Below are positions 12,392 through 24,274 of a stretch of 64,000 nt of DNA, in pieces. Under the pieces are notes generated by a model. That model was not told where the DNA came from and did not search any database. It was given only the letters and a program-made list of their open reading frames with translations. Numbering within the stretch: position 1 is the stretch's first letter; every line of letters starts with the position of its first letter. This stretch comes from Chaetomium olivaceum (lineage: Eukaryota > Ascomycota > Sordariomycetes > Sordariales > Chaetomiaceae): NCBI GenBank assembly GCA_039881045.1, contig JAYWVB010000038.1:266314-330313 (forward strand), in the 5' to 3' direction. The translations under genes and the position numbers were made by a program.

Positions 12392-13604
12392 GTCGGGCGG
12401 TTGATTGTCAACTCGAGGGGGTGGTAGCGAAAACTAATCCTCGCACCAACACATGAAACGCGTTAGCAAAGACCGTAAAAGTAATAAAAAAAAGAAGACG
12501 CAATCCGCATCTCCCATCCCGCATCTCCCAAGCCCCATTCATCCCCCTCCTCACAACACAACAATCAAACACCTCGCCCCAAACCCGCTCAGCGCAATCG
12601 CATAACCCCGCCCCCCCATGGCGTCGTGTGTCCCTGGGCTCGCTGCGTCTTTGACAGGGTTGATTTTCCACCCAGAAAGCCGGACCACCAGGCGGGGTAC
12701 TTTTTTCGCTTCGCAGCGCAGCAGCGCAGCGAAGCGCGGGGCACGCAAAACCAACGCTAGGCGCATCGACCAGGTTGATGGGTCAGGGTCATGACAGAAA
12801 AAGTTGTAAAAACGTACCGGATGCTGCTGCAGATAGATGTCTGTAAGGTAGTTTGAAGGGCAGCACAAATGCGTAATGTAGTGTGTGCCTTGCAGTGGTT
12901 GTCTGGAGGTCGGGAAGTGGATAAGGTAAGGTCGCAGACAGGCAGCAGGTGGGTGGTGGTTGTGTGGTGTTGTTGCAAAAGACTGCCCCTCACTTCCCTG
13001 AATCAACAGCAGGGGCTGCGGCCCAAAAGAAATTTGGCGCGGGCAGGTGGGCCAAGGTGGGTCCGGTAGCCACCGTAACGGGCGCTGATTGGATGACACA
13101 TGAACTGTTTACAAGCATACCTGAGGGCAATCAGCTTGGGCAAGCAGCGTCACAAATGGCACGTGAATGGGTAATCGAATATGTTATTTGAGAACTTCGA
13201 AACTCTCACCCACAGTCAGTGTGAACAATGTAACACCATCGTATTGCTGATGGCTCTGATCTTATCACTCTACCTCCCGTTCCCCAGATTCATTTCGCAA
13301 CTGCCTAGCACTTTGCTCCGGGCCAGATTTGATCCTGGATCACACCACCAACCCAAGCCACCGGTTGATACGAATAAATACAGCAGTTATTGTGCGGGAC
13401 ATAGGAGAGTCGAAGCGAAAGATAGTCCCATTCCCTAACACCATGTCCGATCGGGAAAGCAAAACTCCATATCCCTCCAGCCCTGATTCGGGCGGCCATC
13501 GCAGGCAGGTATTCCTTCCCCTAAACCCGTGTACCATCCGCCCAACCCGCCCCGGCCCCGTCCACCCAAAAATAATGAAAAGATGCTTGTACAGAGATCA
13601 GGGT
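12392..13604. other. Intergenic region upstream of RanBP1
   Basis: This contains the RanBP1 promoter and 5' UTR and, at its far end, the 3' UTR of the 894-residue membrane-protein gene. Small open frames only. No gene or RNA recognised. Confidence 0.45.
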
Positions 13605-16289
13605 TTATATTCCTGGCACGATCTTCCTCCATGTATTCTCCCAGCTGCCATCTTGCGAAGCCGAGTCTGTACCGCCCTCGTCGCGCCGGCTGCTGTCCTT
13701 CTTCCAGGGCGTGTACCGTCCGCTTCGGAAGCCGTAGAATGACCTCGACTGGTTCGGCGTGTTCTTCGTCTTGGCCGCCTGGAGTTCCGAGTATTTTGCA
13801 TCGAGAAACCGAGATGCGTTCCGTTTATACTCGGCGTATTCTTCCGTCCTCCCCTGCATCCTCAGCCACCAAAGTCTGGAAGCAATCTGCGCTTGGAGGA
13901 CCGAGATGTCAACCTTCTTACGGATCGATTCGACCGACTCGATCCGACGGGCTAGGCTTTTCCGGGCATTGCTCGCAGCCCGCTTGACCGTGTCTGTGTG
14001 GTTGTGAACGGCTTCCGAAGCATGCCCGAGGGCAGAGACGACATTGCTGGGGAACTCACGAGAATGCTTGCAGGCGTTCTCGAACATCTGGCTTGCATCG
14101 CCGGTCCAAGGCACATTCTCCACAGCGCCTTGCAACAGGTGCAGCCCGGCCTCAAAAGCCTCGGCGAGTTCAGCAAACACCGACTTGCCAAAATCAATCT
14201 CAAACGTTTCGTTGATCCGCGGTCGACGGGTCGTAACTACGGTAATGTTCAATAGACCGTAGGCGTCCTTCCGCTCGAGCTCAACAAGAACCCCCTCATC
14301 TGCAGAAGAGATCTTGGTCTTGATGGGGTTGTCGTTTCGGCGAACCGTGATGTCGATGGATCCCGCCGCAAGCCACACTGCTTTGTTTCGGCTGGGGACG
14401 CCCACCAAAATCTCGGTCAAGCTGTGGACGCGTACTGAGCAGGCCGTCTTGTTCGAGTTGCTGGTCTTTTTGTCCTTTGCCTCGATGTCGGCGGGGACAG
14501 CCGATGGTTTGTCAGAGAGGAATCCGGCTAAAGACAGCGCAGAAGCGAAAGTACTAGTTGACTGCTGCGTCTGGGTAGCCTGGACGGTTTTGGTGGAAGT
14601 GATATTGATCACAACCGTTTTTGTGGATGTCGCCACAGATGAACTTCTACCGGTCGTGAAGGCGGGAGAGACCGGCGAGGAAACACAAACCCCAGTGAAA
14701 GACAACGGTTGCGTTTGGTAGAAGCCGACTGGCCATAGCCAGTCGATCATGGAAAGAACGAAGAATGGGCCCATCAACAGCATGGCCACCGGCAGAAGGG
14801 AGCGGAGCCGCCGCCCAAACTCCTCTCGCGCAACAGACCGTTGCCCCTTGGCACTCTTCGCCTCGGAATTTCGCACTTCCTTCGTTCGCGTGGTGTCCTG
14901 GTCAAGTTTGTCTTCGGTCGCTGACAAACCGGTCAAGTAGGCCAAGTTGCGGTTCATCTGCCGAGCGTCGATGTCGGCGAATGACTGGTAATCAATCGGG
15001 AAGCGTCGAGAAGCTGCTGGCCTTTCGGGGTCCCGGGATTCTAAGCAGAGATGGACCGAGTGTTCGTTGATGTACTTTTCCAAATCAGGATTGCGGAAAT
15101 CCTGCTGGTCGGCGATCAAGATGGATGGGACACCATGGCGTTCCATGAAAGACCAGGCAGCATGCCTCGTCCCACTGCTCTCGACATCATCATAAATGGA
15201 GCAGTAAAATACCGCGATGTGAGGCAGCTTCCATTCCGGCACCACGGCGGGACCAGCCGGGAGAACCAAGGACCGGTAATCCTTCTCCTGCTCAATAGTG
15301 ATGGAATAGGCGACTTCTGAAAGGGACGAGGAATCCGGGCCGACGAACTCCTCTGCGGAGGTACAATGCTCTACCTTGATCTGATACTGGGACGCTTCCA
15401 TCAGGTCGAGTTCGGGGGAGGGGCCGAACGATGAGATGGGGATAATGTTATAAACGCCATCCCGGTGACGGCTGAGATAGTCTTGGTCGTTAGACTGCGG
15501 TGATTCCCAGATGGCACTGCAGATCTTGAGCACGATGGCCCTTTGGGCTTCCGGGGGGCCCACGTAAAGAACTCTCAGAGGTTCCTTGATGGAGAGGTAG
15601 GATTGTGACATGGTCTGGCGGATCGACGCAACCCAGCGCTTTGGTGCGTTCGGCAAAGCTAGGCTTTCCGCGATGACAGTGGAGTCTTCCTCGCCAAGCT
15701 CCCGGATGGCGTGTTTGGCAAAGATGCTCTCCTCGAGCGCCGCATCGCCGGCATCTGATTCCTGGAACTGGATCGATCGGACGACGACGCCAGACCCCTC
15801 AGTAGACGATCCATGTTCAAGACTGCTAGTCGGGAGCTGAGTCGATGGGTTTTGTAGGGCTTGATCGGCATATCTGATCGAAGATGCACGAGAAGGGTGA
15901 TCAGACTCGTCGTCGTCTGAGTCAGTGTTGTAAGGGCCCACGGACGACCCGTCTAAGCTGTGCACATCATCCGGCCGGGAGGCAGTGAGGGAACAGGTCG
16001 ACTCTGTCAGGCGGTCGTCTTGGCTTTCGTTATCTGTCCCGTTGACAATTTCGTAGGCCGAATCGGCCAGGCTACCGGTATCTGACATCATGGATGGTTG
16101 TCTGATGTCAGGAGCGCTGCTAGAAACCCAGTTGGCGAGAAGTTGGCTCCCTTGTGGTCTAGGGAATCGAAGTGCTGGGACAGAGAGGGAAATTTGTTCC
16201 GGAGCAGAAGGAATAGTGTCGTCGCTTCGAGTGTTGGTTTTCTGTGGTTCTGGTGGTGGGGGGTGAGACTCTGTGGTCTGCGGTTCCAT
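13605..16289 (-). CDS. Large single-exon membrane protein of unknown function
   Basis: This is one uninterrupted frame of 894 codons. I do not recognise its family. The N-terminal 200 residues are Ser/Asp/Pro-rich and look disordered. A central part (about residues 230-440) looks folded, with a strand such as LRVLYVGPPEAQRAIVLK and an FYCSIYDDVES segment followed by SILIADQQDF. This is reminiscent of a nucleotide-binding or receiver-like fold, but no GKS/T P-loop is present. One clear transmembrane helix lies around residues 510-535 (LLPVAMLLMGPFFVLSMI). It is followed by a Ser/Thr-rich stretch with possible N-glycosylation sites (NITS, NITV), then a helical C-terminus (RRIESVESIRKKVDISVLQA). 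The layout suggests a single-pass protein with a cytosolic N-terminus. Function is not inferred. Confidence 0.8.
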   Translation of the reverse strand: MEPQTTESHPPPPEPQKTNTRSDDTIPSAPEQISLSVPALRFPRPQGSQLLANWVSSSAPDIRQPSMMSDTGSLADSAYEIVNGTDNESQDDRLTESTCSLTASRPDDVHSLDGSSVGPYNTDSDDDESDHPSRASSIRYADQALQNPSTQLPTSSLEHGSSTEGSGVVVRSIQFQESDAGDAALEESIFAKHAIRELGEEDSTVIAESLALPNAPKRWVASIRQTMSQSYLSIKEPLRVLYVGPPEAQRAIVLKICSAIWESPQSNDQDYLSRHRDGVYNIIPISSFGPSPELDLMEASQYQIKVEHCTSAEEFVGPDSSSLSEVAYSITIEQEKDYRSLVLPAGPAVVPEWKLPHIAVFYCSIYDDVESSGTRHAAWSFMERHGVPSILIADQQDFRNPDLEKYINEHSVHLCLESRDPERPAASRRFPIDYQSFADIDARQMNRNLAYLTGLSATEDKLDQDTTRTKEVRNSEAKSAKGQRSVAREEFGRRLRSLLPVAMLLMGPFFVLSMIDWLWPVGFYQTQPLSFTGVCVSSPVSPAFTTGRSSSVATSTKTVVINITSTKTVQATQTQQSTSTFASALSLAGFLSDKPSAVPADIEAKDKKTSNSNKTACSVRVHSLTEILVGVPSRNKAVWLAAGSIDITVRRNDNPIKTKISSADEGVLVELERKDAYGLLNITVVTTRRPRINETFEIDFGKSVFAELAEAFEAGLHLLQGAVENVPWTGDASQMFENACKHSREFPSNVVSALGHASEAVHNHTDTVKRAASNARKSLARRIESVESIRKKVDISVLQAQIASRLWWLRMQGRTEEYAEYKRNASRFLDAKYSELQAAKTKNTPNQSRSFYGFRSGRYTPWKKDSSRRDEGGTDSASQDGSWENTWRKIVPGI

Positions 16290-17881
16290 TACGATAGGAA
16301 ATCGTCAGCCGACTGAGGTCATGCCTATAAATCTCCAACAAGTATGGAAATGCAGATGGGCAAAATCCGAGGCTGTGTGTGTGTGTGTGGTGGAAATCGA
16401 GACACGAAGAGGAAGGAGGGGCATCCGACGTGGAAGGCGAGGGGTCGTTGCTGACTGTGACTGGAAGGAAGGAACCGACGAAACCAAGGGATTAAAGATG
16501 ACCGGTGAATGCGGGGCTAGGTGTGGACAATCAAAATAAAGAGAACTAACTGCGAGAGCTCCAAAGCCCTTCCAGGTTTCCGTTAGGTATTTGATTGATG
16601 AATCCAGGCCGGTCGAGTGGTTGTGGTTTCTGGTTCGGGTTTCTGCCCGTCCAGCTGGCGAAGCTGCCTTAGACTGGCGGGGGTGGGGACCGCAGCATGG
16701 AAGTGCAAGTTGTGTCAGCTTGTGGGCGAGAGGGCCTCGGAGCCCGTCGTCAGCCGCGGGAAAAGGCACAAGGCAGTCGGATCAAAAGGACGGCGCGTCG
16801 TTCGGGCTTCGTTGGTTTGCGCCTGGTCAGACGGATGCGGATAAGATGACTTGGAAGCTGGAGTTGGCAATGTCCAGTTCAAAGGCGATTTGGGGATGCA
16901 GAGGGAGAGAGGGTGTGGGATACCGAGGTGCGGGTGAGATGTAACGGTGAGAATAACGTGCTGGGCCCCCCACCAGAGCTTGTGGTCGGAATGAGGTCAC
17001 CTGCTGTTCGTTCTGCAGCCAGGCTGAAGCTGAGGTCTTTGCCGTTGGTACTTCGGATCCCTCGTTGGAGTGTTAGTGATAAGAGAGCGGGGCAGAACGA
17101 TGAGTGACGACGTGCAGGGGAATATTGTGGAGAATTCAGTGGGTCTGGACGCCTTGTACAGATCTATACATAAATACACCCCGCCAACGTACGGCCTGAA
17201 ACACAGGTGGGGGGGTCATCTACTCTGGTTTTGGAAACAACAACAGTCAGGAGTGAAGGCAATGCAAACAAGCTTTAATCATAAATATAACAATCGGTCA
17301 CTGTGTACATATGAACTGTCCAATGTTGAAAGACTACATGTCATTTGGCTTCCTAGGTGGTTGTGGAGAGGGACGGTCTGGCTGATCGTGTTGGTATCCG
17401 CCGTATGGAAACCCGTAAGGTAAAGATGGTTGTGCTCAACCCCACAGACCCAACTTCACGATGGTACTAGGACCACACAGTATAGTGGCAAGCCAAAGGA
17501 ACTGATAGGATCTCCCTATTTGTCTAACAAAAGACGCAAAAGTAGGCAGTCATGGCCCAGGCCAAAATTAAAACTATTAGATACAAGAAGACAAACAAAA
17601 CCGCATCGTCTTTCCAGCCATTCCGTCAGACGATATAAACTCCGGAATCCAGACAAACTCGCATACATGTGTGGTATCTCTGCATATGTCGCATCCCCGC
17701 CTCCCGGGTTATCATGCGCGATGTAAGAGGGGTATTTCCATGAACCATATCAAATCAGTGAGCTTCAAAGATATCGTGAACACCCGGACCAAGCATCCAA
17801 AACGCAACCACCCAGGTCACCCGCCTTCAGGTCGCAAAGACTACCGATCAGAACACTAAAAAACCTCCACTCAAAGGCCCG
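16290..17881. other. Intergenic region with a short GT microsatellite
   Basis: It separates the promoter of the 894-residue gene from the 3' end of the phosducin-like gene. A (TG)n run of about 17 bases lies at 16373-16389. No coding signal is convincing on either strand. Confidence 0.45.
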
Positions 17882-18809
17882 TTACAGAATGCCCTCCTTA
17901 ACAAAGAGCTTTTTGAGAGAGTCTGTGTCAAAATCGGCGTCGTCGGGGATCATCTCCAAAATACCGGTCAGGTTGGCGATCAGATCGCCCTGGTTTCGGT
18001 ATGCGAGAATCGCTGGTACGCCAGCATTGTCGAACTCGACATCCTCGTAATGTACTTTAACAAAGTGGACGGCGCGGTAGGTGCTGACGAGGGGGACGAG
18101 CGCAGACTCGATGGCTGCGGATACATCGCACTGTTTTACGGGTTAGTACATGAGAGGGTAGGAAGCGCCGGGCGGTAGGATGGTCACCCACCTCGTGGTC
18201 GTAAACAAAAACGACAACTACGGTATCCCTCCCGACCTTCTCTATCGCGTCGAGGTAGCCGAGGGCATCGACATGGTCGAAGCGCCCGTAAAGCCTGATG
18301 CTCGGGCTCGTCCTCCGGTTCCGGACGGGGTTTCTGCTTTCCTCCTCGAGCTCGCGTCTCCGGCTCTCACGCCATTGTTCTAGAAAAGCGGCCTCATTTG
18401 GGTCCTCGGCGCCGCTACCGTCGCTGTCTGGTTCGCTGCTCCGGGCCTGGCGGCCACTGTCTAGGCCGAACACACTGCGGCGGGCCGCGCGCGCTCTCTC
18501 CTTCCACTTTGACTGCCGGGCCGTCTCGTACGACCTGGCATCGGCAATGACGCCCTTCACGCCGGTGGAGCGACCTCTGTCGAACTCGGCTGGGGGCAGT
18601 CTAATCTCTGATTGTGAATCCCTGGTGGACATCCGCATGGCAGCGTCGATTTGCGATTCCCGGTAGCGGTCTTCCTCGTCCTCGCTTCGTTCGTCGTCGG
18701 ACTTTCTAGCAGCGTTACGGTCCTCTGGGTGGATTCCGTCAAGATCAGAGCGGTTATTCTTGTCGAGAAAGGCAGCAAACTCCTCTTGGGCCGGCGTAGG
18801 ATTTGACAT
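17882..18809 (-). CDS. Phosducin-like protein (G-beta-gamma chaperone/regulator)
   Basis: Members of this family fold or bind G-beta-gamma dimers in the cytosol and are required for G-beta stability in filamentous fungi. Exons on the minus strand are 18809-18192 and 18130-17882, giving 288 residues with consistent phase. The N-terminal half is charged and helical (EFAAFLDKNNRSDLDGIHPEDRN, a Ser/Asp/Glu-rich block, then FLEQWRESRRRELEEE). The C-terminal half is the phosducin thioredoxin-like domain: GYLDAIEKVGRDTVVVVFVYDHE, then CDVSAAIESALVPLV, VHFVKVHYEDVEF, GVPAILAYRNQGDLIANL and a short terminal segment. The redox CxxC of true thioredoxin is absent, as expected. The frame stays open for a further 70 codons upstream (to 19019). 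I chose 18809 because family members begin with a short charged N-terminus. The G-beta gene lies about 4 kb away on the same strand. Confidence 0.85.
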
Positions 18810-21800
18810 GATGATGGAAGGGCGCAAGGGCCGGCGACAGGGTGGGTGGTGTTGATTTATAGAACGGACGGTGCCTGGTTTTGAGACGAAGGCAGGGAAG
18901 GGGCCGGAGTGGTAACAGGGTAAAGTCCTGGTTTGGCGGAGCACGGCGAGCCCGGGAGAAAGGTAGGGTCGTGTGGATGGATGTTCAACCAAGCACAGCA
19001 CACGGACGCGGGGCGGCAACTGTTGGTCACGCTTAGCCGAAGGGCTTCAGGGGTACCGATGCCTCGTGTGATAAAAAAGGTTGTACCGTGGTATTGTGCT
19101 CTCCCGGCGTCCTCTCTCGGGGTCGTGCGCGGAACCGAGAAAATGGGATGACTGGGCCTGGGCCTCAGAGAAACCTGACGGGAGCTCTCGGGAGCGCAGT
19201 AACGGCTGCGGGACACCAGATGGAGCACGCGGGAGGACTCGATCCCCTGGGGGAATGCGTCAGACTGTTTCAGAACAGACGATGCCGAATGCGACGTCGA
19301 GAGTCCACGTGGAGGCGGAAGCCGGGGGGGACTAAGAATGGAGAGGTTGATGATTGGCCGATGGGGAGCGTTGAAGTGTGAAAGAAAAGATCGACCGCAG
19401 ACGAGACACCAAATGGAGCACTATGCAGAGGGGGCGAGCGTGAAAGGGCTCTGTTCCTGGCGGCTGAGGAGGCTGTGAGCAGGGACGTGGAAACCTTGAA
19501 GTGGGATCGGCAGGAAGAAAGCGAGGAAGAGGGGAGTCAGGTATTGGTGTGCTTGCATGCCCAGACTGTCCCTCGCGTGGTTGACAGGGATTAACCGATT
19601 CGCATCACATTCGACGCTTGGAATTTCGAGCACCAAGTATGACTGGCGACCGAAAAGGGTGCCACGTTAAACTCGGCAAAGCTTTTCAGGCGGCTAGAAA
19701 ACTTCGTTGTGGTCGAGATCGGAAGGAAGAGGCTTACTGTGCAAACGCCTCAAAAGAAAATGAAAATTCCCTCCAAAGGATTCTGTCAACGGCACAGATA
19801 TACTTGGAAGTCGCAACCCCGACTCCAAGGTTGCGGACGTGGGGCTTAGAGGGGCACAACCTCTGTAACAACCCGGGAGGTAATGGCGCTAAACTTGGCC
19901 CACAAACAGGGCTCTTTCAGGTACCGGGCTGGGCGAATTCATTTCTTCCTTGATCGTTCTGTTCGAAGCCGAGCATGGTTCGACATGACAACAGACCCAC
20001 GCGTTGCGAAAACTTACCTTGCGTCATCCGAGTTCTAGACTCCCGAGACTTAGCATCTCACCAAGGCAAAGAAAGGAATGCGATGGTGAGAAACGCAACG
20101 AGAATGGACGGACTCAGATCTAATTGAGGCATTGTGCCTCCTTGGAATCCTATCATCCATGGGAACACAAGAGCCAGGCAGAGCCGTGATCGAATTCGAT
20201 ATACTACAGCGGTGAGGCCGAGATCTGTCGTGTCATCCAACTCCAACCCAGCAAGGATTTTGATTGATGCTTCGAGGAGGCCCCAGGGGCCCGGTTCACC
20301 ATTCTGACCCGACTGCAATCTCGCCGACTGTCCGTCTCGGTAGGATATCTTACCGCCATCGCAGCTTGTGTGGCACCGAATTAATCTACATAACGCCACA
20401 TACATGCACAACCAGATAGATGTTCTGCCTGGCGGCTCGATCAACCGTGTCCTACGGTAAGCAGCACGAATCTTACCCAAGAAACAGGGCGGCTTTCGGC
20501 ATTGACACAACGAATTCATCATATGCTTGAGGGGTTGACACAAGCACTCGCAGTTTACAAGACGATGGCAAAATCTCAAGCAAGGTGGAGGCTCATGTTG
20601 CTGGCGGGATCACCACCACTTGTTTCAAGGCGTGTTTCATCCGCTCCCCTGACTTGCCAAGCGTCTTTGTTTCTTTAAAAGGCTTGGCATTTGATGCGCC
20701 CTCGCTTTCTTCCGAGCCCCTGAAATCGCCCCCCGTAGGTAGAGTGTAGACAATGAATAGACCCTCGTTACGGAGCATCGGAGGTAGATGGCGATCCCAA
20801 AAGCCCACACGACTCGTAACGAACATGTTGATGTAAGGTAGTTACTGTATCTTGCACATGCTACAATGGGGGATAGCCGAGGCGGCTGGCAACAAACCGA
20901 CCAAAGCCGAAGAAGGTCTGGCCATCACACAGCTCAACATGGATGATGCTGTTTCTGTCGTCATCTGGCCCGAGTCTTCTTACTTGTTGGCCTTGTCTTT
21001 CAGCTTTCCGTCGTCAACGCTCGGTTCCCTCGTCGTCATCACCTTCGATATTACGAGGTCTCGATCCTCATCCCAAATCGGCGGTGGCTGAGTGGCAAGT
21101 CTCGATATGGTATTTCATCAGGAGACGCATCGGGTTGCGCGGGTTTTCACGTCATCACCTGGTCATCTATTGACCTCCTGTCAAGCTGGATACCGGATGA
21201 TCCGCAGCACCGGAGCCTTTCTCCGACCTCACGCCGGCGTGACGAGGTTCAGTGGTGCTGAACAAGAGCTAAGCCCGGAATAACAAACAGGCCGTTCGTT
21301 GTGAGAATATCGAGGAACCTTAGAGCAACGGATTCACCTGAATGGGGGTTTCTAACAAGGAGATTTATCTCTCTGGGCCGGATGGCGGCCCGCTCTAGGC
21401 TGGTTGGGTTTTGACGAAGTGGCTCGCTCTCCTGAACGCCCTGTTTTACCCCTTTTAGCAAGATACGCCGTCCCCGACATACAAGATACTGTCATTTTGT
21501 ACACCAACAACATCTTTCGTGCTTGATATCTTCCCTCGTATGCGTGAAACAATGCCCCTGAAATGACGTCTCAGAATAGACACTGATGTTATTCGACAAC
21601 ATGTCTGCCTAAGTGCGAGCCTCTGAAGACCGAGCATTGCTATAAAAAGACAGCATATGTAACACGGGGAGAAAACCCCTTAACCGCGTTTGCCGCCATC
21701 CAACCCACCCCCCTACTCGCCCACCATACGCTGCTCGCCAACCCCTTCCTACTCCTCAATAATGTACCCTTCACCCAGAATGAGAGCTTCCAAGCCGAAA

Positions 21801-22953
21801 AGTCCACCGAGATTAGCATGCCTTTTCACCAACTCACGCGTCAAACAAACAAGTCGGATACTAGTACTCATGTTTTGCGTTGCCTAACCCCACCCCCTCA
21901 TTCCATCAACAGGTATATCAACATACAGATAACGGATCCGAAAACACAGAGAGGGAAAAATAAGTAGACCGTTTGACAGACCTAAAGGAAACAGGCAAGG
22001 AAAAACAAGAAAGCTTCGCCAGGAAAGGCAGGAAGTCAGTATAAGGTGGCGGGTGTGCCTTGGGGAGAATCAACTCGCCGGCTAGCCGAGTGACCAATCC
22101 CATGCTGTTCCCCCCAAATTCTCGATGACGACGTCGCCATAATTGGCGTAGAGACGCAGACCTACTGATGCTGGCCACTGCGTTGACGTGAGGGAATTCC
22201 TTGCTGAAGCCTAGACATGACAAAGTACCTAGGTGGTAGGTAGATAGAGAGTAGGTACCAATTGACGATTTGCGATGAGCTCGACCAGTGTTTAGATAGA
22301 TGGAAACAAAAAAGAACTTGATATTTCCCGCCCCCGTCTACTCCCCAAACAGACAAAACAACAAAACATCCAGTCAAGAACCCCACGACATCAAATGCGA
22401 CGTTTTTCTTGGTCTTTCCAGCCAAGCCAAGCCAAACCCAACCAACCCAGGCCGAGTACAAAGTTGAGATTCAGTAAATCCGATGCCGGGTGTCTTGTAT
22501 ATGCTGGCTAGTTGGCAAAGAGCAAAAAATAACTCCCTCAGGCATAGGTGGAAGGAGAGGCAACAGAGTAAGGAAGAGTTTGTAATACAGCCGCCGTCCA
22601 TACGAGCCGCCGGATAATAACTATGGTGCAGAGAAAGTAGTCAGGTGTAAAAGAGAAAAAGATCAAAGAGCCGAGAAGAAAACGCCACGGTGGGCTGGAG
22701 ATGACTGTGCCGTCCTTCCGTGGGTTGGTCCGGCTCGGGTAAAAAAGCTGGCGCCCACCAGGGAACGGCGGGGGTTGCGGAAACGGAGAGAGGCTGTTGT
22801 CGTGACTTCGTGTCGCGCATGCCGGGCCGTAGATTAAGAGAGGCGTGTCAACAAGGCTGGATTAAGAACAGGGAAACGGGCACTCGATAGTCTTTCCCGG
22901 GCGGCGCGATGGGTTGGGTATCCAGTAGCAGATCATGTCATTAAAAACGACAA
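18810..22953. other. 4.1-kb gap between the phosducin-like and G-beta genes
   Basis: This is the longest gene-poor stretch in the window. Its left end holds the phosducin promoter and its right end the G-beta 3' UTR. The largest open frame (minus strand, 20058-20579, 173 codons) has no family resemblance or splice support. I saw no transposon ends, tRNA boxes or repeats that would explain the gap. A long non-coding transcript or decayed sequence remains possible. Confidence 0.4.
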
Positions 22954-24274
22954 TTAAAAGGCCCACACCTTAAGCTTTGCGAGTGTCAGTAAGTGGAAGG
23001 TGTATATTCGGGAGAGGAAACTTACGAAGGCGTCCCAAGAGCCTGTGCACAAGCTAATGCCGTCGTTTGACACACCCAGGCAGCTGACACGGTTCTCGTG
23101 GCCCACGAGCGAGCCGACCTTCTCGCCCCGAGTAACATCCCAAACCTTGGGTCAAACGGTCAGCACCTATACGTTGCGCCGGAATGTGCAAATCGTTGCT
23201 CAGCTTACCTTGCACTCAAAATCATCGTAACCAGCAAAAAGCAGCCGCCCGGACACGGAGGTAGCGACTGAGGTGATGCCGCAGAGAATGGTCTCCGACT
23301 ACAAGCCCGCGACGTTAGCACAAGGATGGCAAGAGAGATTGAACCAGCCACTTACCCCGTAGAAGTTCAACTCCCGGTCCGCGCGGATGTCGAACAGCCG
23401 GCAGGTAGCATCGTCGGAACCTGTTACGAACGAGTGGCCGTCAGGGAAGAATTGGATGGCGTTAATGTCGGACTCGTGACCGGCGAATGTCTGCACCGCC
23501 TTGCCGGCGCGGATATCCCAGAGCTTGGCGAAGGCATCGCAAGCGCCAGAGATAAATGTGTTTTGGTTAGTCGGGTTGAGGCTGATGCTCATGACATCGC
23601 CAAGATGGTCGGCAAACTCCATGACCTTGGTCCCGGTCTCGATATCCCACTTCATGCATGTCATATCACCTGACGAAGTAAGGATGCTGCGGTCGTTGAT
23701 GAAGCGGCAGCAGGACAGGTAGCCGGCGTGGCCCGAAAGCTCGCGGGCTACCCTTGTGGGCCCCTCGCGGTTCTGGTTGAGGTTGTAGATCGAGCAGATA
23801 TTATCGAGACCACCGCAGGCCACAAAGTTTCCGCTCGGGGCGTAGGCGCAGGTCATGACCCACGACGACCGCAAGGGAATGGCGTGGACCTTGTTTGTTG
23901 TGTACGCATCCCAGATGATAAGTTTACCGTCTTGTGATGCCGAAACGAGGTGCCTCCGATCAGTGGACCAGTGCATAGCATAGATCTTGGCTAGATGACC
24001 CTTCAGTGTTCTCTTCGTCCTCATCAGCTGGCTCTTGGGGATCGGTTCGTGGGCCTGGGCGGCGACGGCGCGGACTAGTCGGCACCCAAATAGGTCAGTC
24101 TGACAATTCGAGAAAAGTGATGATTCAATCGCAATCGCACTCACGCGTCGTGTCCGCAAGCTCCTCCTTCTTCCTCTTAATCCTATCTTTCAGCGTCTCA
24201 GCCTCGCGACGTGCCTGCTGAATGCGTGCTTGCATCGCCTCTGGCGACACGTCGCTCGACCGGCCTGGATCCAT
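22954..24274 (-). CDS. gnb-1: Heterotrimeric G-protein beta subunit
   Basis: This is the WD40 beta subunit that pairs with G-gamma at the plasma membrane and controls development, mating and virulence-type signalling in filamentous fungi. Exons on the minus strand are 24274-24145, 24074-23356, 23298-23209, 23145-23026 and 22974-22954. They sum to 1,080 nt, or 359 residues, the length I recall for fungal G-beta proteins. The N-terminal coiled coil ([18 protein letters not shown]) is followed by seven WD repeats, with clear GH...WD units such as [48 protein letters not shown] and [14 protein letters not shown]. The last repeat ends in the variant GSWDAFLKVWAF, where most fungal proteins have SLLKIWA. 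All splice phases agree and no frame error is present. Confidence 0.97.

Noticed and set aside
20058..20579. 173-codon minus-strand frame in the 4-kb gap, ending in a short hydrophobic tail
   Set aside because: There is no domain, no splice pattern and no plausible promoter context. A resemblance of its last residues to the start of ATP synthase subunit 8 is only four residues long.
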